Below are positions 55,269 to 63,028 of a stretch of DNA of 64,000 nucleotides, one piece after another; within the stretch, counting starts at the first letter, position 1, and each line of letters opens with the position of its first letter. Source of the stretch: an uncultured Pelagibacteraceae bacterium (GTDB lineage: Bacteria; Pseudomonadota; Alphaproteobacteria; Pelagibacterales; Pelagibacteraceae); contig CACJHW010000001.1 in assembly GCA_902593285.1 (NCBI GenBank), forward strand, positions 242,975-306,974. Direction: 5' to 3'. Below the pieces are notes generated by a model that worked only from the letters and a program-made list of their open reading frames with translations, had not been told where the DNA came from and did no database searches. Both the position numbers and the translations under genes were made by a program.

Positions 55269-55760
55269 TTATTTTGGAGATTTCTTTACAGATTTAGTTT
55301 GTAATGTTCTAAAATTTTTAAGCTTTTTTCGAACATTTGAATTATTATTAGCAATTATTTCTGCTGCTAATAAAGCAGCATTAATGGCACCATCCTCTCC
55401 TATAGCAAGCGTTCCTACAGGAATTCCTTTAGGCATTTGTGCAATTGATAACAAACTATCCAAACCTTTGAGTTTTTTACTTTCAACGGGAACACCAAGT
55501 ACTGGCACATGTGTAAGTGCTGATACCATACCTGGAAGATGAGCAGATCCTCCGGCACCCGCAATAATTACTCCTATGTTATTTTCCTCAACTTTTGCAG
55601 CATATTCATACATTCTTTGTGGTGTTCTGTGAGCAGATATAATTTTTGTTTCAAATGAAACTCCAATTTTTTTTAAGGTTTTTTCGGCTAGTTTCATTAC
55701 TTTATAGTCAGATTGACTTCCCATTATGATTGAAACTTTTAATTTACTATTTTTTTTCAT
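55269..55760 (-). CDS. purE: N5-carboxyaminoimidazole ribonucleotide mutase
   Basis: A 163-residue class-I PurE. SIIMGSQSDYKVM (phosphate site), SAHRTPQRM (His44, the catalytic region) and AGAGGSAHLPGMVSALT (His74). It rearranges N5-CAIR to CAIR. First gene of the purEK-GNAT unit on the minus strand; divergent from the M19-like operon. Confidence 0.96.
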   Translation of the reverse strand: MKKNSKLKVSIIMGSQSDYKVMKLAEKTLKKIGVSFETKIISAHRTPQRMYEYAAKVEENNIGVIIAGAGGSAHLPGMVSALTHVPVLGVPVESKKLKGLDSLLSIAQMPKGIPVGTLAIGEDGAINAALLAAEIIANNNSNVRKKLKNFRTLQTKSVKKSPK

Positions 55761-55854
55761 GAATATTGATCAATCTGTTTATTTCAAAATTAACTTAAAA
55801 TTTCAATAAAATTAATAGTATTTAAAATACATATTGATTAGAGTTAAGCATACT

Positions 55855-56820
55855 ATGAATTATAAAATCGATAATCTTCAATATTGTAATTGGTCTAGGA
55901 AAATCTTTGAGATCAATAGATCTGCCGGATTAGATGCTGTCCATGTTACAATTGTCTACCATGAAGATTTTGATGAATTACAACTTGAAATTAAAAAATG
56001 GGAAAAATTATTTCACGAAAATTCTGATTTAATTTTTCTTGGTAAGAATTTCCAAGATATTGATAAAGCTAATAAAGAAAACAAAACTGCAATATTTTTT
56101 GGTTTTCAAAACTGTTCACCAATTGAAGATGATATAAATCTTGTTGAAAAGGTTCATCAATTAGGATGCAGATTTATGCAACTTACTTATAATAACCAGT
56201 CTTTGCTAGCAACAGGTTGTTATGAAAAAGTAGATAGCGGAGTTACAAATTTTGGACGTGAGGTTATAAGAGAAATGAATAGAGTCGGCCTCGTGGTAGA
56301 CATGTCACATTCTGCAGAAAAAAGTACTCTAGATGCAATTGAATTCAGTGAAAAACCAATAGCAATTACTCATGCTAATCCTTCTTTTTGGCATCCAGCT
56401 AAAAGAAATAAATCTGAGGAATTATTAAAAATTTTGAGTGATAGTGGCGGTATGTTGGGTTTATCATTATACCCTCATCACTTAAAAGATAACACAAATT
56501 GTACTCTAGATAGTTTTTGTGAAATGGTGGCAAAAACAGCCGAAATAATGGATGTAAAAAAAATAGGAATAGGATCAGATCTTTGTTTAGATCATCCAGA
56601 TACTGTTGTTGAATGGATGAGAAATGGTTCTTGGTCTAAAAGTAAAAATTATGGTGAAGGTTCGAAAAATAAACCAGGTTTTCCTAAACAACCTGACTGG
56701 TTTCTTGATGCAAGAGGGTTCTCAAATATTGAAAAAGGTCTAAAAAAAGCAGGTTTTTCAGATACCGAGACACATGGAATACTTGGAAATAACTGGTACA
56801 ATTTTTATAAAACTATTTAA
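55855..56820 (+). CDS. M19 (renal dipeptidase)-like amidohydrolase with altered metal site
   Basis: A 321-residue M19-fold protein from ATG 55855; an in-frame TTG at 55834 is a weaker start. The second half of the metal site is intact: VDMSHS (His152), ITHANP (His173) and GIGSDL (Asp242). The N-terminal HxD ligand pair of family M19 is missing (IDNLQYCNW at 5-13), and the bridging Glu is replaced by Gln85 in FFGFQN. So peptidase activity of the usual binuclear type is doubtful. No signal peptide: cytoplasmic. It heads a tightly packed operon with a 553-residue orphan and a DUF3726 protein. Function unknown. Confidence 0.8.
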   Translation: MNYKIDNLQYCNWSRKIFEINRSAGLDAVHVTIVYHEDFDELQLEIKKWEKLFHENSDLIFLGKNFQDIDKANKENKTAIFFGFQNCSPIEDDINLVEKVHQLGCRFMQLTYNNQSLLATGCYEKVDSGVTNFGREVIREMNRVGLVVDMSHSAEKSTLDAIEFSEKPIAITHANPSFWHPAKRNKSEELLKILSDSGGMLGLSLYPHHLKDNTNCTLDSFCEMVAKTAEIMDVKKIGIGSDLCLDHPDTVVEWMRNGSWSKSKNYGEGSKNKPGFPKQPDWFLDARGFSNIEKGLKKAGFSDTETHGILGNNWYNFYKTI

Positions 56821-56822
56821 TT

Positions 56823-58484
56823 ATGAAAGTTGAATTAAGAGACCCAAATAAGATAATGAAATTATCAAGGCTAGGATCTTTTCATCAATCAAAATTATCT
56901 TTTTTAAGAAGTTTTCTTAATGAATTTAAAGAGTGGGAGTATAAAAGAGATTTATTTAATTTAAATGAAAATGGTTTTGGAGAAGCTGTTTATTCATTTA
57001 AAAAAAATAAAAGAGTTTATTCTTTAATTTGTTTTGCAAATGAAATCAAAGATGAAGAAAGATCAGACAGAGTTATTGCAACAAAATGGGATGCAGCTTT
57101 TACATTACATGATGGAGTTCCTACCAAAAAAGACATTGAAAGATTAAAAAATGAAGTTCCAAAACAAGAAGTTGGCAGACTTTCTTATAAAGAATTAACT
57201 TTATCGAGAGCAAACAAATCAGTAAGAATTTATAATCATGTAGTTGAAAGTTTGAGCAAAGGTAAGCAGCCAGATTTAAACTTATTATCAAAAGTAGGCT
57301 ATTTATATAGGACTACAGCAGTATATGGCTCAGGCAAATTTGGTCTTGCAGATCGATTCAGAATTAAAAATCGTGAAGAAATTAATGGTCCATTCAGACT
57401 AGAAATGATGCTGGTTTATTTGGTAAGACAATTTACTTTTGATCAAGTTAATCATGTTGCTTATCATAAAAATCCAAAAACAGCTGTTAAGCTAGATGAT
57501 AATATTTGTAAAAACTTGGGAATAGGTAATTCCACAGGCTTGGGTATGGCTCCATTTATAGTCAATCATCCAACTCTATTAAATAATTGGATTTTAAGTA
57601 GAGAAAAAGCACTTAAGAAAATTAGAGAAATCAAAGATGTAGAAAGTCAAGATAGCGATTTGTTTATAGATTGTGTAAAAAAATCATTAAAAAATATTAC
57701 AAGCTGGAATACTGATAGCGAATATCAGCAAAAAAAAATTTCTTCATTATTAAAGGATGTTGAAAAATTCTTAAATTTTATAGATAAAGATTTTAATTTT
57801 AAGAGCGAATATCCTTTTAACAAAATATATCAATGGTTAGAGGACAATACTTGTGAGGAATGCATTGAATACATAGTGTCAATAATGATGGAACCTTATA
57901 ACGATATTATAAATCCCTTGGTAAAAGAAATGAGTTCAGACGAAGAAAAATATTTTAATATTCCAACGTATAGAAAAGTCGAAGAATTGCGTAATATAAT
58001 TGAAGCAAAGTATCCTAATATTTTAGATATTAATTTTGAAGAAAAAGAAAATAATAAAAACTTTTGGTTTATTTCAAAAAATAAAGAAGAACCTAGATTG
58101 GCGGATCGTTTTGAAGAATATGGATCAGAATTAGAACAGCCTTTAGCAATAGCAAGAGATATAAAAAAACTTTATGACAAATTATTAGTCTCAAAAAATA
58201 GTTTAACTATTGCTGAGTTTTTAACATCAAATTCTGAGTTAAGACATGTTGTAAGAAGAGCGTTCATTGTAGAAAAATTTCCTTACTCAGAAATACAAGA
58301 TAATACAATTGGTAAAGATTTAATGCCAATTGATATGCTAAGACTAAAATTATCTTTTTTCGGGGCCTTAAAATTTGATCCACGATCTGACAAATGGTTA
58401 AGAATTTGCATGTTCCAAGGTGCTCCACTTCCAAATGAGTTAAAAAGTTATGACGAGCAGTGGGTATATAAAACCAATATTTAA
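56823..58484 (+). CDS. Conserved protein of unknown function (553 aa)
   Basis: A large soluble, acid/lysine-rich protein without a signal peptide or transmembrane segment. Two LADRF strings (about 175-179, in YGSGKFGLADRF, and 426-430, in EPRLADRFEEYG) hint at an internal repeat. The glycine-rich NSTGLGMAPF (236-245) and a Cys pair TCEEC (343-347) are other landmarks. Family not recognised. It starts 2 bases after the M19-like gene and 2 bases before the DUF3726 gene, so all act together. It is too long to be an accident, and codon use is like its neighbours. Confidence 0.8.
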   Translation: MKVELRDPNKIMKLSRLGSFHQSKLSFLRSFLNEFKEWEYKRDLFNLNENGFGEAVYSFKKNKRVYSLICFANEIKDEERSDRVIATKWDAAFTLHDGVPTKKDIERLKNEVPKQEVGRLSYKELTLSRANKSVRIYNHVVESLSKGKQPDLNLLSKVGYLYRTTAVYGSGKFGLADRFRIKNREEINGPFRLEMMLVYLVRQFTFDQVNHVAYHKNPKTAVKLDDNICKNLGIGNSTGLGMAPFIVNHPTLLNNWILSREKALKKIREIKDVESQDSDLFIDCVKKSLKNITSWNTDSEYQQKKISSLLKDVEKFLNFIDKDFNFKSEYPFNKIYQWLEDNTCEECIEYIVSIMMEPYNDIINPLVKEMSSDEEKYFNIPTYRKVEELRNIIEAKYPNILDINFEEKENNKNFWFISKNKEEPRLADRFEEYGSELEQPLAIARDIKKLYDKLLVSKNSLTIAEFLTSNSELRHVVRRAFIVEKFPYSEIQDNTIGKDLMPIDMLRLKLSFFGALKFDPRSDKWLRICMFQGAPLPNELKSYDEQWVYKTNI

Positions 58485-58486
58485 TA

Positions 58487-59098
58487 ATGAAATCACTGAG
58501 TGAAATTGAAACTACTGTTAAAAGAGCTTCAAAGGCAGCAGGATATTCTTGGGGAGTTTCTGAGGAAACAGGAAAAAGTATAAGGTTGTTAGAGTTATTT
58601 AGTTTACCGGGTATTAAGCACCTTAATGAATATTTTTATGAAAAAAACAAAAGTAAATTTGAAAATTTAAATTTAATTAGTGAAAATAACTCTTCATCAA
58701 AAAATCCTTACTGCCCAATTACTTTAGGTGTTAGTTTTTTAGATCAAATAAATGTTTTAGAAAATTTAAAAAAAATTGAATTCAAAAACGTAGCTTATCC
58801 AATAATTTTTATTTCCTTTATAAGTCGTTCATCAGAAATTATTGGAAAAAAAATTTATGTAAAAATGGATGAAAAAAAAATTTTACTAAATTTAAATGTA
58901 AATATAAGTTCAAATTTTATTGAACAAGAATTTCCAAAATTAGTGAATACAATTGAGGTAAATCTACTTGAAAATGAAGACAACTTTACAGAAGATGAAT
59001 GGAATAATTTATACAAGTTATCTGAAGAAACGTTTGTCGAAGAAAGCGACAGTTTAAAAGAAGGTGCGGCAGGTGCTGGTTTGACTGATAATGACTGA
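58487..59098 (+). CDS. DUF3726 family protein
   Basis: A 203-residue protein. The N-terminus SLSEIETTVKRASKAAGYSWGVSEETGKSIRLLELFSLPGI fits what I recall of DUF3726. Unknown function; the rest is a beta-rich soluble domain. It is part of the operon with the M19-like and 553-residue genes and overlaps the next small gene by 8 bases. DUF3726 genes are known to travel with unknown and hydrolase genes in alphaproteobacteria, as I recall, but I assign no function. Confidence 0.78.
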   Translation: MKSLSEIETTVKRASKAAGYSWGVSEETGKSIRLLELFSLPGIKHLNEYFYEKNKSKFENLNLISENNSSSKNPYCPITLGVSFLDQINVLENLKKIEFKNVAYPIIFISFISRSSEIIGKKIYVKMDEKKILLNLNVNISSNFIEQEFPKLVNTIEVNLLENEDNFTEDEWNNLYKLSEETFVEESDSLKEGAAGAGLTDND

Positions 59099-59258
59099 TA
59101 AAACTGACGAAAAATATCTTAATACAGATACTGAAGAATTAAACAATATTTGTGATGAATGCAAAGAGGAAGACGAGAGTGTCACTCAAAATTTAATTCT
59201 TACTGGATTTAAATTATGTAAATCTTGCAGAGTATCTAAGACGATTTTTCCACTTTAA
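59091..59258 (+). CDS. Small two-CxxC protein (55 aa)
   Basis: A frame from ATG 59091 (inside the last codons of the DUF3726 gene, -1 relative) to TAA 59258. The 55 residues are acidic at first, with CDEC (21-24) and CKSC (43-46), a likely zinc ribbon or metal-binding module. The 8-base overlap with DUF3726 suggests translational coupling. It ends overlapping the convergent Yip1-like gene by 4 bases. Family unknown; a small electron-transfer or zinc-ribbon partner of the operon's enzyme is a possibility. Confidence 0.65.
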   Translation: MTDKTDEKYLNTDTEELNNICDECKEEDESVTQNLILTGFKLCKSCRVSKTIFPL

Positions 59259-59800
59259 CTGATTTGACTAACTGGAAGCATATTCATTCTACTCATCACA
59301 AATGAGATAGATAAAAACGCAATAATTAAAAAAGATAAAAGCACAATCCCAAAAGATTTAAAATTAGATTTTAAACTTAGTATTTGTTTTGTTGAAATTA
59401 TTAAACCTGCAAAAATCCAAAACTGGGTAAGAAAAATTATTGGTATCATTAAATCCGGTGTGACTGCAAAAAATCTTAATAAACCAGGAGCATGCGCAAA
59501 TCCAACAGCTGTTAAAACTTTTTTGAATGAAACTTTGGTTTGTTTATCAGGAAATAATTTCACTCCAATTACAAAAATAAAAATCGCCCATATTAGCCAA
59601 GTAATTATTGCAGTTAGACCAGACATTGCAATGGCTGTTTTAATAATCGTATTTGCTGCTACTGCTCCAGCGATACCATCTAGGATCATTATAATCCCAG
59701 CAAAGTATATTGATGCTTCTCCAAAATTTTTATTATCTGAATAAAGAGTTTTGTCTAATTTAATTGACTTAAAAATTATATTTAAAAATTCAGCAAACAT
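59255..59800 (-). CDS. Yip1-family-like integral membrane protein
   Basis: A 181-residue membrane protein with about five hydrophobic segments (AGIIMILDGIAGAVAA, ITWLIWAIFIFVIGVKLF, FGIVLLSFLIIAFLSI and others). Conserved pattern FADA-like VGFAHAPGLLRFFAV is typical of bacterial Yip1 proteins. Role unknown. It begins with a TAATG overlap with a 36-residue frame upstream. Confidence 0.75.
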   Translation of the reverse strand: MFAEFLNIIFKSIKLDKTLYSDNKNFGEASIYFAGIIMILDGIAGAVAANTIIKTAIAMSGLTAIITWLIWAIFIFVIGVKLFPDKQTKVSFKKVLTAVGFAHAPGLLRFFAVTPDLMIPIIFLTQFWIFAGLIISTKQILSLKSNFKSFGIVLLSFLIIAFLSISFVMSRMNMLPVSQIS

Positions 59801-59910
59801 TAATTTTTTTTATTTTTAATTTTTTGAGCCTTATAAGAAACAATTAATGGAAATATTATTAAAGCAATAGCAATGATAATGCAAACTGCTATTAAAAAAC
59901 TTTTGGTCAT
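59800..59910 (-). CDS. Very small membrane protein coupled to Yip1-like gene (36 aa)
   Basis: ATG 59910 to TAA 59800. 36 residues: a hydrophobic helix (about 4-24, SFLIAVCIIIAIALIIFPLIV) and a basic tail SYKAQKIKNKKN. Its stop and the ATG of the next gene share one base (TAATG), the standard sign of coupling, and a terminator sits 11 bases upstream of its start. Could be a real small protein or a leader; function unknown. Confidence 0.5.
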   Translation of the reverse strand: MTKSFLIAVCIIIAIALIIFPLIVSYKAQKIKNKKN

Positions 59911-59947
59911 TAGAATTGAAAAGGGGAGCTAAAATCAGCTCCCCCTT
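59911..59947 (-). terminator. Intrinsic terminator after the GcvT-family gene
   Basis: Stem GGGGAGCT (59923-59930) with AGCTCCCC (59937-59944), loop of 6, extended by two A-T pairs past a bulged C. On the minus strand the stem is followed by TTTTCAATT. It closes the operon of the betaine-type transporter, MetF-like and GcvT-family genes. Confidence 0.85.
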
Positions 59948-59955
59948 AGTAAATT

Positions 59956-61314
59956 TTAGCCTTTTACAACTTCTCTTGTATTCGCGTTGAAAGACTCTTT
60001 GAATGGAATATCCACAACCACAGCATCCACAGGTGTTCCTGGAGTGTCCGAGTATTTTTCTGGAAGATGAACTTTAAACTTAGTTCCAATTTTATTTTTT
60101 GGAAATCCATTAGGATTTAAAGTTCCATCAAATGGAACATATCCCATAGCAATATTGGTTTTCTTCTCAGGATGCCACCATGGTGAAGTAAGAAATCCAA
60201 CTGGTTCCCCACCACTTTCTGGTGATACTAGCCAAAAGTCTGGAGCATAATCGTCAATTGGTTTACCGCCCAACTCCATTCCAACTAATTGAAGTTTATA
60301 TGGTTTTTTCCCAGCTTTTATATCTGCTCCCATTTTCTCCAAAGCAGCTTTACCAACGTAATCAGCTTTTTTATTCCATTCACCTTTACCTGATAATGAA
60401 ACTTGATAACCTAAATTACATTGAAACGGATTATGTTGTTGATCCATGTCTTGTCCCCAAGAAAGAATACCTGCTTGTATTCTTCTATGGTGTGCAGGTG
60501 CAATAACCATCAATTTATGTTTTTTTCCTGCATCTAATACTGCATTCCACATATCTTCAGCATATAAAGTTGCATTTCTTAAATATATCTCATAACCAGC
60601 TTCTCCTGAAAAACCAGATTGAGAAATTACACAACTTCTTCCACCAATTGTTGCCTCTGCTAATCCATAGAAAGGCATATTATCAAAATCAACTTGGTCA
60701 CCACAAAGGTCTTGCATTAAAGCTTTTGATTTAGGACCTTGAATTTGTACTGGACATGCATCTATTTCCTCAATTGTACAATTAAATTTTCCATCTGCAT
60801 TTACACCTTGTAAATACATTCCAATATCAGAGTCTGATAATGAAAACCAAAATTCATCTTTTGAAATTCTTAAAAGAATTGGATCATTTAAAACTCCTCC
60901 ATAAGCATTACATAAGATTACATATCTTGCTCTCATAGGAGAAATTTTTGTTGCATCTCTAGTTATAACGTAGTCAGTAAATTTTTCTGCATCAGGACCT
61001 TTAACTCTTATTTGTCTTTCAACAGCCACGTTCCACATTGTTACATGGTTAACGATTGCGTCGTACTCAACCATTGCTCCACCATCTTCAGGTTTTACAT
61101 AACCTCTTGGGTGATAAATACGATTGTATACAGTTGCTCTCCAACAACCTGCCTGCATTGATAAATGCCAATAAGGTGACTTTCTTACCCTTGTTGAAAT
61201 TAATAATTCAACTTTAGTTGGCCCACTTTGTCTTAAATTGTATGGTACTTCTCTATCAGATTGATCAACAGAAGTAACATGTTGTACTTTAGTATAGTCA
61301 AATTCTTTAGACAT
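59956..61314 (-). CDS. GcvT/DmdA/LigM-family THF-dependent demethylase candidate
   Basis: A 452-residue aminomethyltransferase-fold protein. Recognisable GcvT segments: VKGPDAEKFTDYVITRD, VQIQGPKSKALM, SQSGFSGEAGYEIYL, APAHHRRIQAGILSWGQD and the C-terminal barrel VGMELGGKPI and GFLTSPWWHPE. It is longer than glycine-cleavage GcvT or DmdA (about 365) and near LigM-type O-demethylases (about 460-470). The family transfers a methyl group from a substrate to THF. Next to a MetF-like gene (8-base overlap, good AAGGAG site) and a betaine-type transporter, the substrate is likely a methylated osmolyte. Glycine betaine or DMSP-like compounds are candidates; not provable here. Confidence 0.82.
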   Translation of the reverse strand: MSKEFDYTKVQHVTSVDQSDREVPYNLRQSGPTKVELLISTRVRKSPYWHLSMQAGCWRATVYNRIYHPRGYVKPEDGGAMVEYDAIVNHVTMWNVAVERQIRVKGPDAEKFTDYVITRDATKISPMRARYVILCNAYGGVLNDPILLRISKDEFWFSLSDSDIGMYLQGVNADGKFNCTIEEIDACPVQIQGPKSKALMQDLCGDQVDFDNMPFYGLAEATIGGRSCVISQSGFSGEAGYEIYLRNATLYAEDMWNAVLDAGKKHKLMVIAPAHHRRIQAGILSWGQDMDQQHNPFQCNLGYQVSLSGKGEWNKKADYVGKAALEKMGADIKAGKKPYKLQLVGMELGGKPIDDYAPDFWLVSPESGGEPVGFLTSPWWHPEKKTNIAMGYVPFDGTLNPNGFPKNKIGTKFKVHLPEKYSDTPGTPVDAVVVDIPFKESFNANTREVVKG

Positions 61315-62035
61315 AACTATTCTCCTTCAACCACTTGTTAGTTTCCTTCAAGCCGCCGAATGTATAAATGTGGAAGTTATCAGTGTGCGATTTAACTTTC
61401 CCAATTAAATCATTAGGGTCTTTAGGTTTCAATAAATCTAATGCCTTACTAAAGTTAGATTTAAGAAAGTTTAAGGAATTTTTTGCCCCCACAATATTAG
61501 CAAATTTAATTAAGCTAGATATTTTTAATGGCCCAGTAATTCCCACATGCACTGGTACGCTTTGCTTAGAAATAAAATCTATAATAGGCTGAGGATCAAG
61601 TAACCACTGAGTTACAATATAATCAGCATAAGGCTTTTTATCTATCATAGCTTTTTCTAAATCTGAATCGGATATATCAGGACTCCCCTCAGGATGTCCA
61701 GCAATTCCTATTTTCATTTTTTCAAAATAACCTGTCTCCAAAAGTTGAAATGAACTATCAAATTTACCTGTTGGTTCTCTCCCACCTCCGATAATTAAGG
61801 CTTGCTTTACTCCTCCATCTTTGCATCTAGAAACATAATCTTTAAGTTCTTTTTCATCATGCATTGATCTAGCAGGAAAATGAGGTACGGGGTTAAATCC
61901 TTTTTTTACAAGTTCTACTGCTTTATCAGCAGTTTCTCTATAATCACCCCCAGGTAGCATCGTTATATAAATGTCAGACAACGCTGGAACTGTATCAACC
62001 TCTGTTTTAGGGCCTATTTCCAATGAAAAATTCAT
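61307..62035 (-). CDS. Short MetF-like methylenetetrahydrofolate reductase homologue
   Basis: A 242-residue TIM-barrel protein of the MetF type, about 50 residues shorter than MetF. Conserved pieces: SLEIGPKTE (start), PHFPARSM, IIGGGREPTG, IGIAGHPEGSPDI and YIVTQWLLDP. MetF interconverts methyl-THF and methylene-THF. Coupled to a GcvT-family methyl-acceptor gene (8-base overlap), it would oxidise the methyl-THF produced. The FAD and folate residues look largely conserved; the shortened ends may alter partner or cofactor use. Known parallel: ligM-metF clusters. Confidence 0.82.
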   Translation of the reverse strand: MNFSLEIGPKTEVDTVPALSDIYITMLPGGDYRETADKAVELVKKGFNPVPHFPARSMHDEKELKDYVSRCKDGGVKQALIIGGGREPTGKFDSSFQLLETGYFEKMKIGIAGHPEGSPDISDSDLEKAMIDKKPYADYIVTQWLLDPQPIIDFISKQSVPVHVGITGPLKISSLIKFANIVGAKNSLNFLKSNFSKALDLLKPKDPNDLIGKVKSHTDNFHIYTFGGLKETNKWLKENSYV

Positions 62036-62092
62036 AAGGAAGATCTTTATTTATTTTGAAATATGAGTCTAGAAAATTCGATTGAGACTAAT

Positions 62093-62980
62093 TTACTTTT
62101 TTAACTGACCTCTGTGCTTTTGAATTCGCTGTCCGTACTGCTGGGTGACCCTATCAAAGATAATTGCTAGGGCTACGATTGCCAAACCATTCATCATTCC
62201 AAGAGCCAAATATTGGTTGGAAATAGCTTGTAAAATAGGGACTCCTAAGCCTTTAACACCTATCATTGAAGCAATTACTACCATTGCTAAAGCCATCATA
62301 ATCGTCTGGTTAATCCCAGCAAAAATAGTTGGTAGAGAAAGTGGAATTTGAACTGACCTTAATTTTTGCATTGGTGTTGCACCAAAAGCTTCGCTGGCTT
62401 CTAAAGTTTCTTTATCAACTTCTCTAATCCCTAGATTTGTTAATCTTACAATAGGGGGGAGGGCATAAATACATACAGCAAGTAAACCAGGCACTTTACC
62501 AATACCAAGAAGCATAATGATTGGAATTAAATATACAAAGCTCGGAATAGTTTGCATCATATCTAAAACAGGTAAAATTGCTTTTTCTGCTCTTGCAGAT
62601 TTTGACATGACAATTCCAATTGGAATTCCAACTACAATACAAACTAATGTAGAAACAGAAATTATAGCAACTGTAGCCATACAATTTTTCCACATTCCGA
62701 AGTAGCCAATTACCAAGAAACAAACCACTGTACCAATTACAAGTTTAACACTTCTTGATCCAATCCAAGCTAATAAAGCAAATACACCAATTACTAAAGG
62801 CCATGGACTGTTTACTAATAATTTTTCTAACCAAATTAAAAAATGTAAAAGTGGATCAAAAAAACCTTCAATACCATCACCATACGCTCTAGAAAATTCT
62901 TTGAAACTAGAATCAATTCCTTTTTTAAGCTCTCTAAGAGCCGTTCTATCCATTACAGGAATTTTATTAAAGAAGTCCAT
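62093..62980 (-). CDS. proW: Betaine-type ABC transporter permease (ProW/OpuAB type)
   Basis: A 295-residue ProW-type permease with about 6-7 transmembrane helices. The coupling loop is EVDKETLEASEAFGATPMQKLRSVQIPLSLPTI and the last helix block is INQTIMMALAMVVIASMIGVKGLGVP. N-terminal 60 residues are hydrophilic. It follows the binding-protein gene after a 48-base gap that contains a hairpin. A ProV-type ATPase gene is not in the window; it may lie beyond the right edge. Confidence 0.92.
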   Translation of the reverse strand: MDFFNKIPVMDRTALRELKKGIDSSFKEFSRAYGDGIEGFFDPLLHFLIWLEKLLVNSPWPLVIGVFALLAWIGSRSVKLVIGTVVCFLVIGYFGMWKNCMATVAIISVSTLVCIVVGIPIGIVMSKSARAEKAILPVLDMMQTIPSFVYLIPIIMLLGIGKVPGLLAVCIYALPPIVRLTNLGIREVDKETLEASEAFGATPMQKLRSVQIPLSLPTIFAGINQTIMMALAMVVIASMIGVKGLGVPILQAISNQYLALGMMNGLAIVALAIIFDRVTQQYGQRIQKHRGQLKK

Positions 62981-62992
62981 AATTTTTATTTA

Positions 62993-63018
62993 ATCAAACC
63001 CGCCGAAGCGGGTTTGAT
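62993..63018 (-). other. Hairpin between binding protein and permease genes
   Basis: 11-bp perfect stem (62993-63003 with 63008-63018), GC-rich core CCCGC/GCGGG and a CGAA loop (TTCG on the transcribed minus strand). No good U-tract follows on the minus strand, so it is more likely a processing or mRNA-stabilising hairpin than a full terminator. It is the third binding protein-hairpin-permease case in the window. Confidence 0.8.
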
Positions 63019-63028
63019 AATATTTTAA

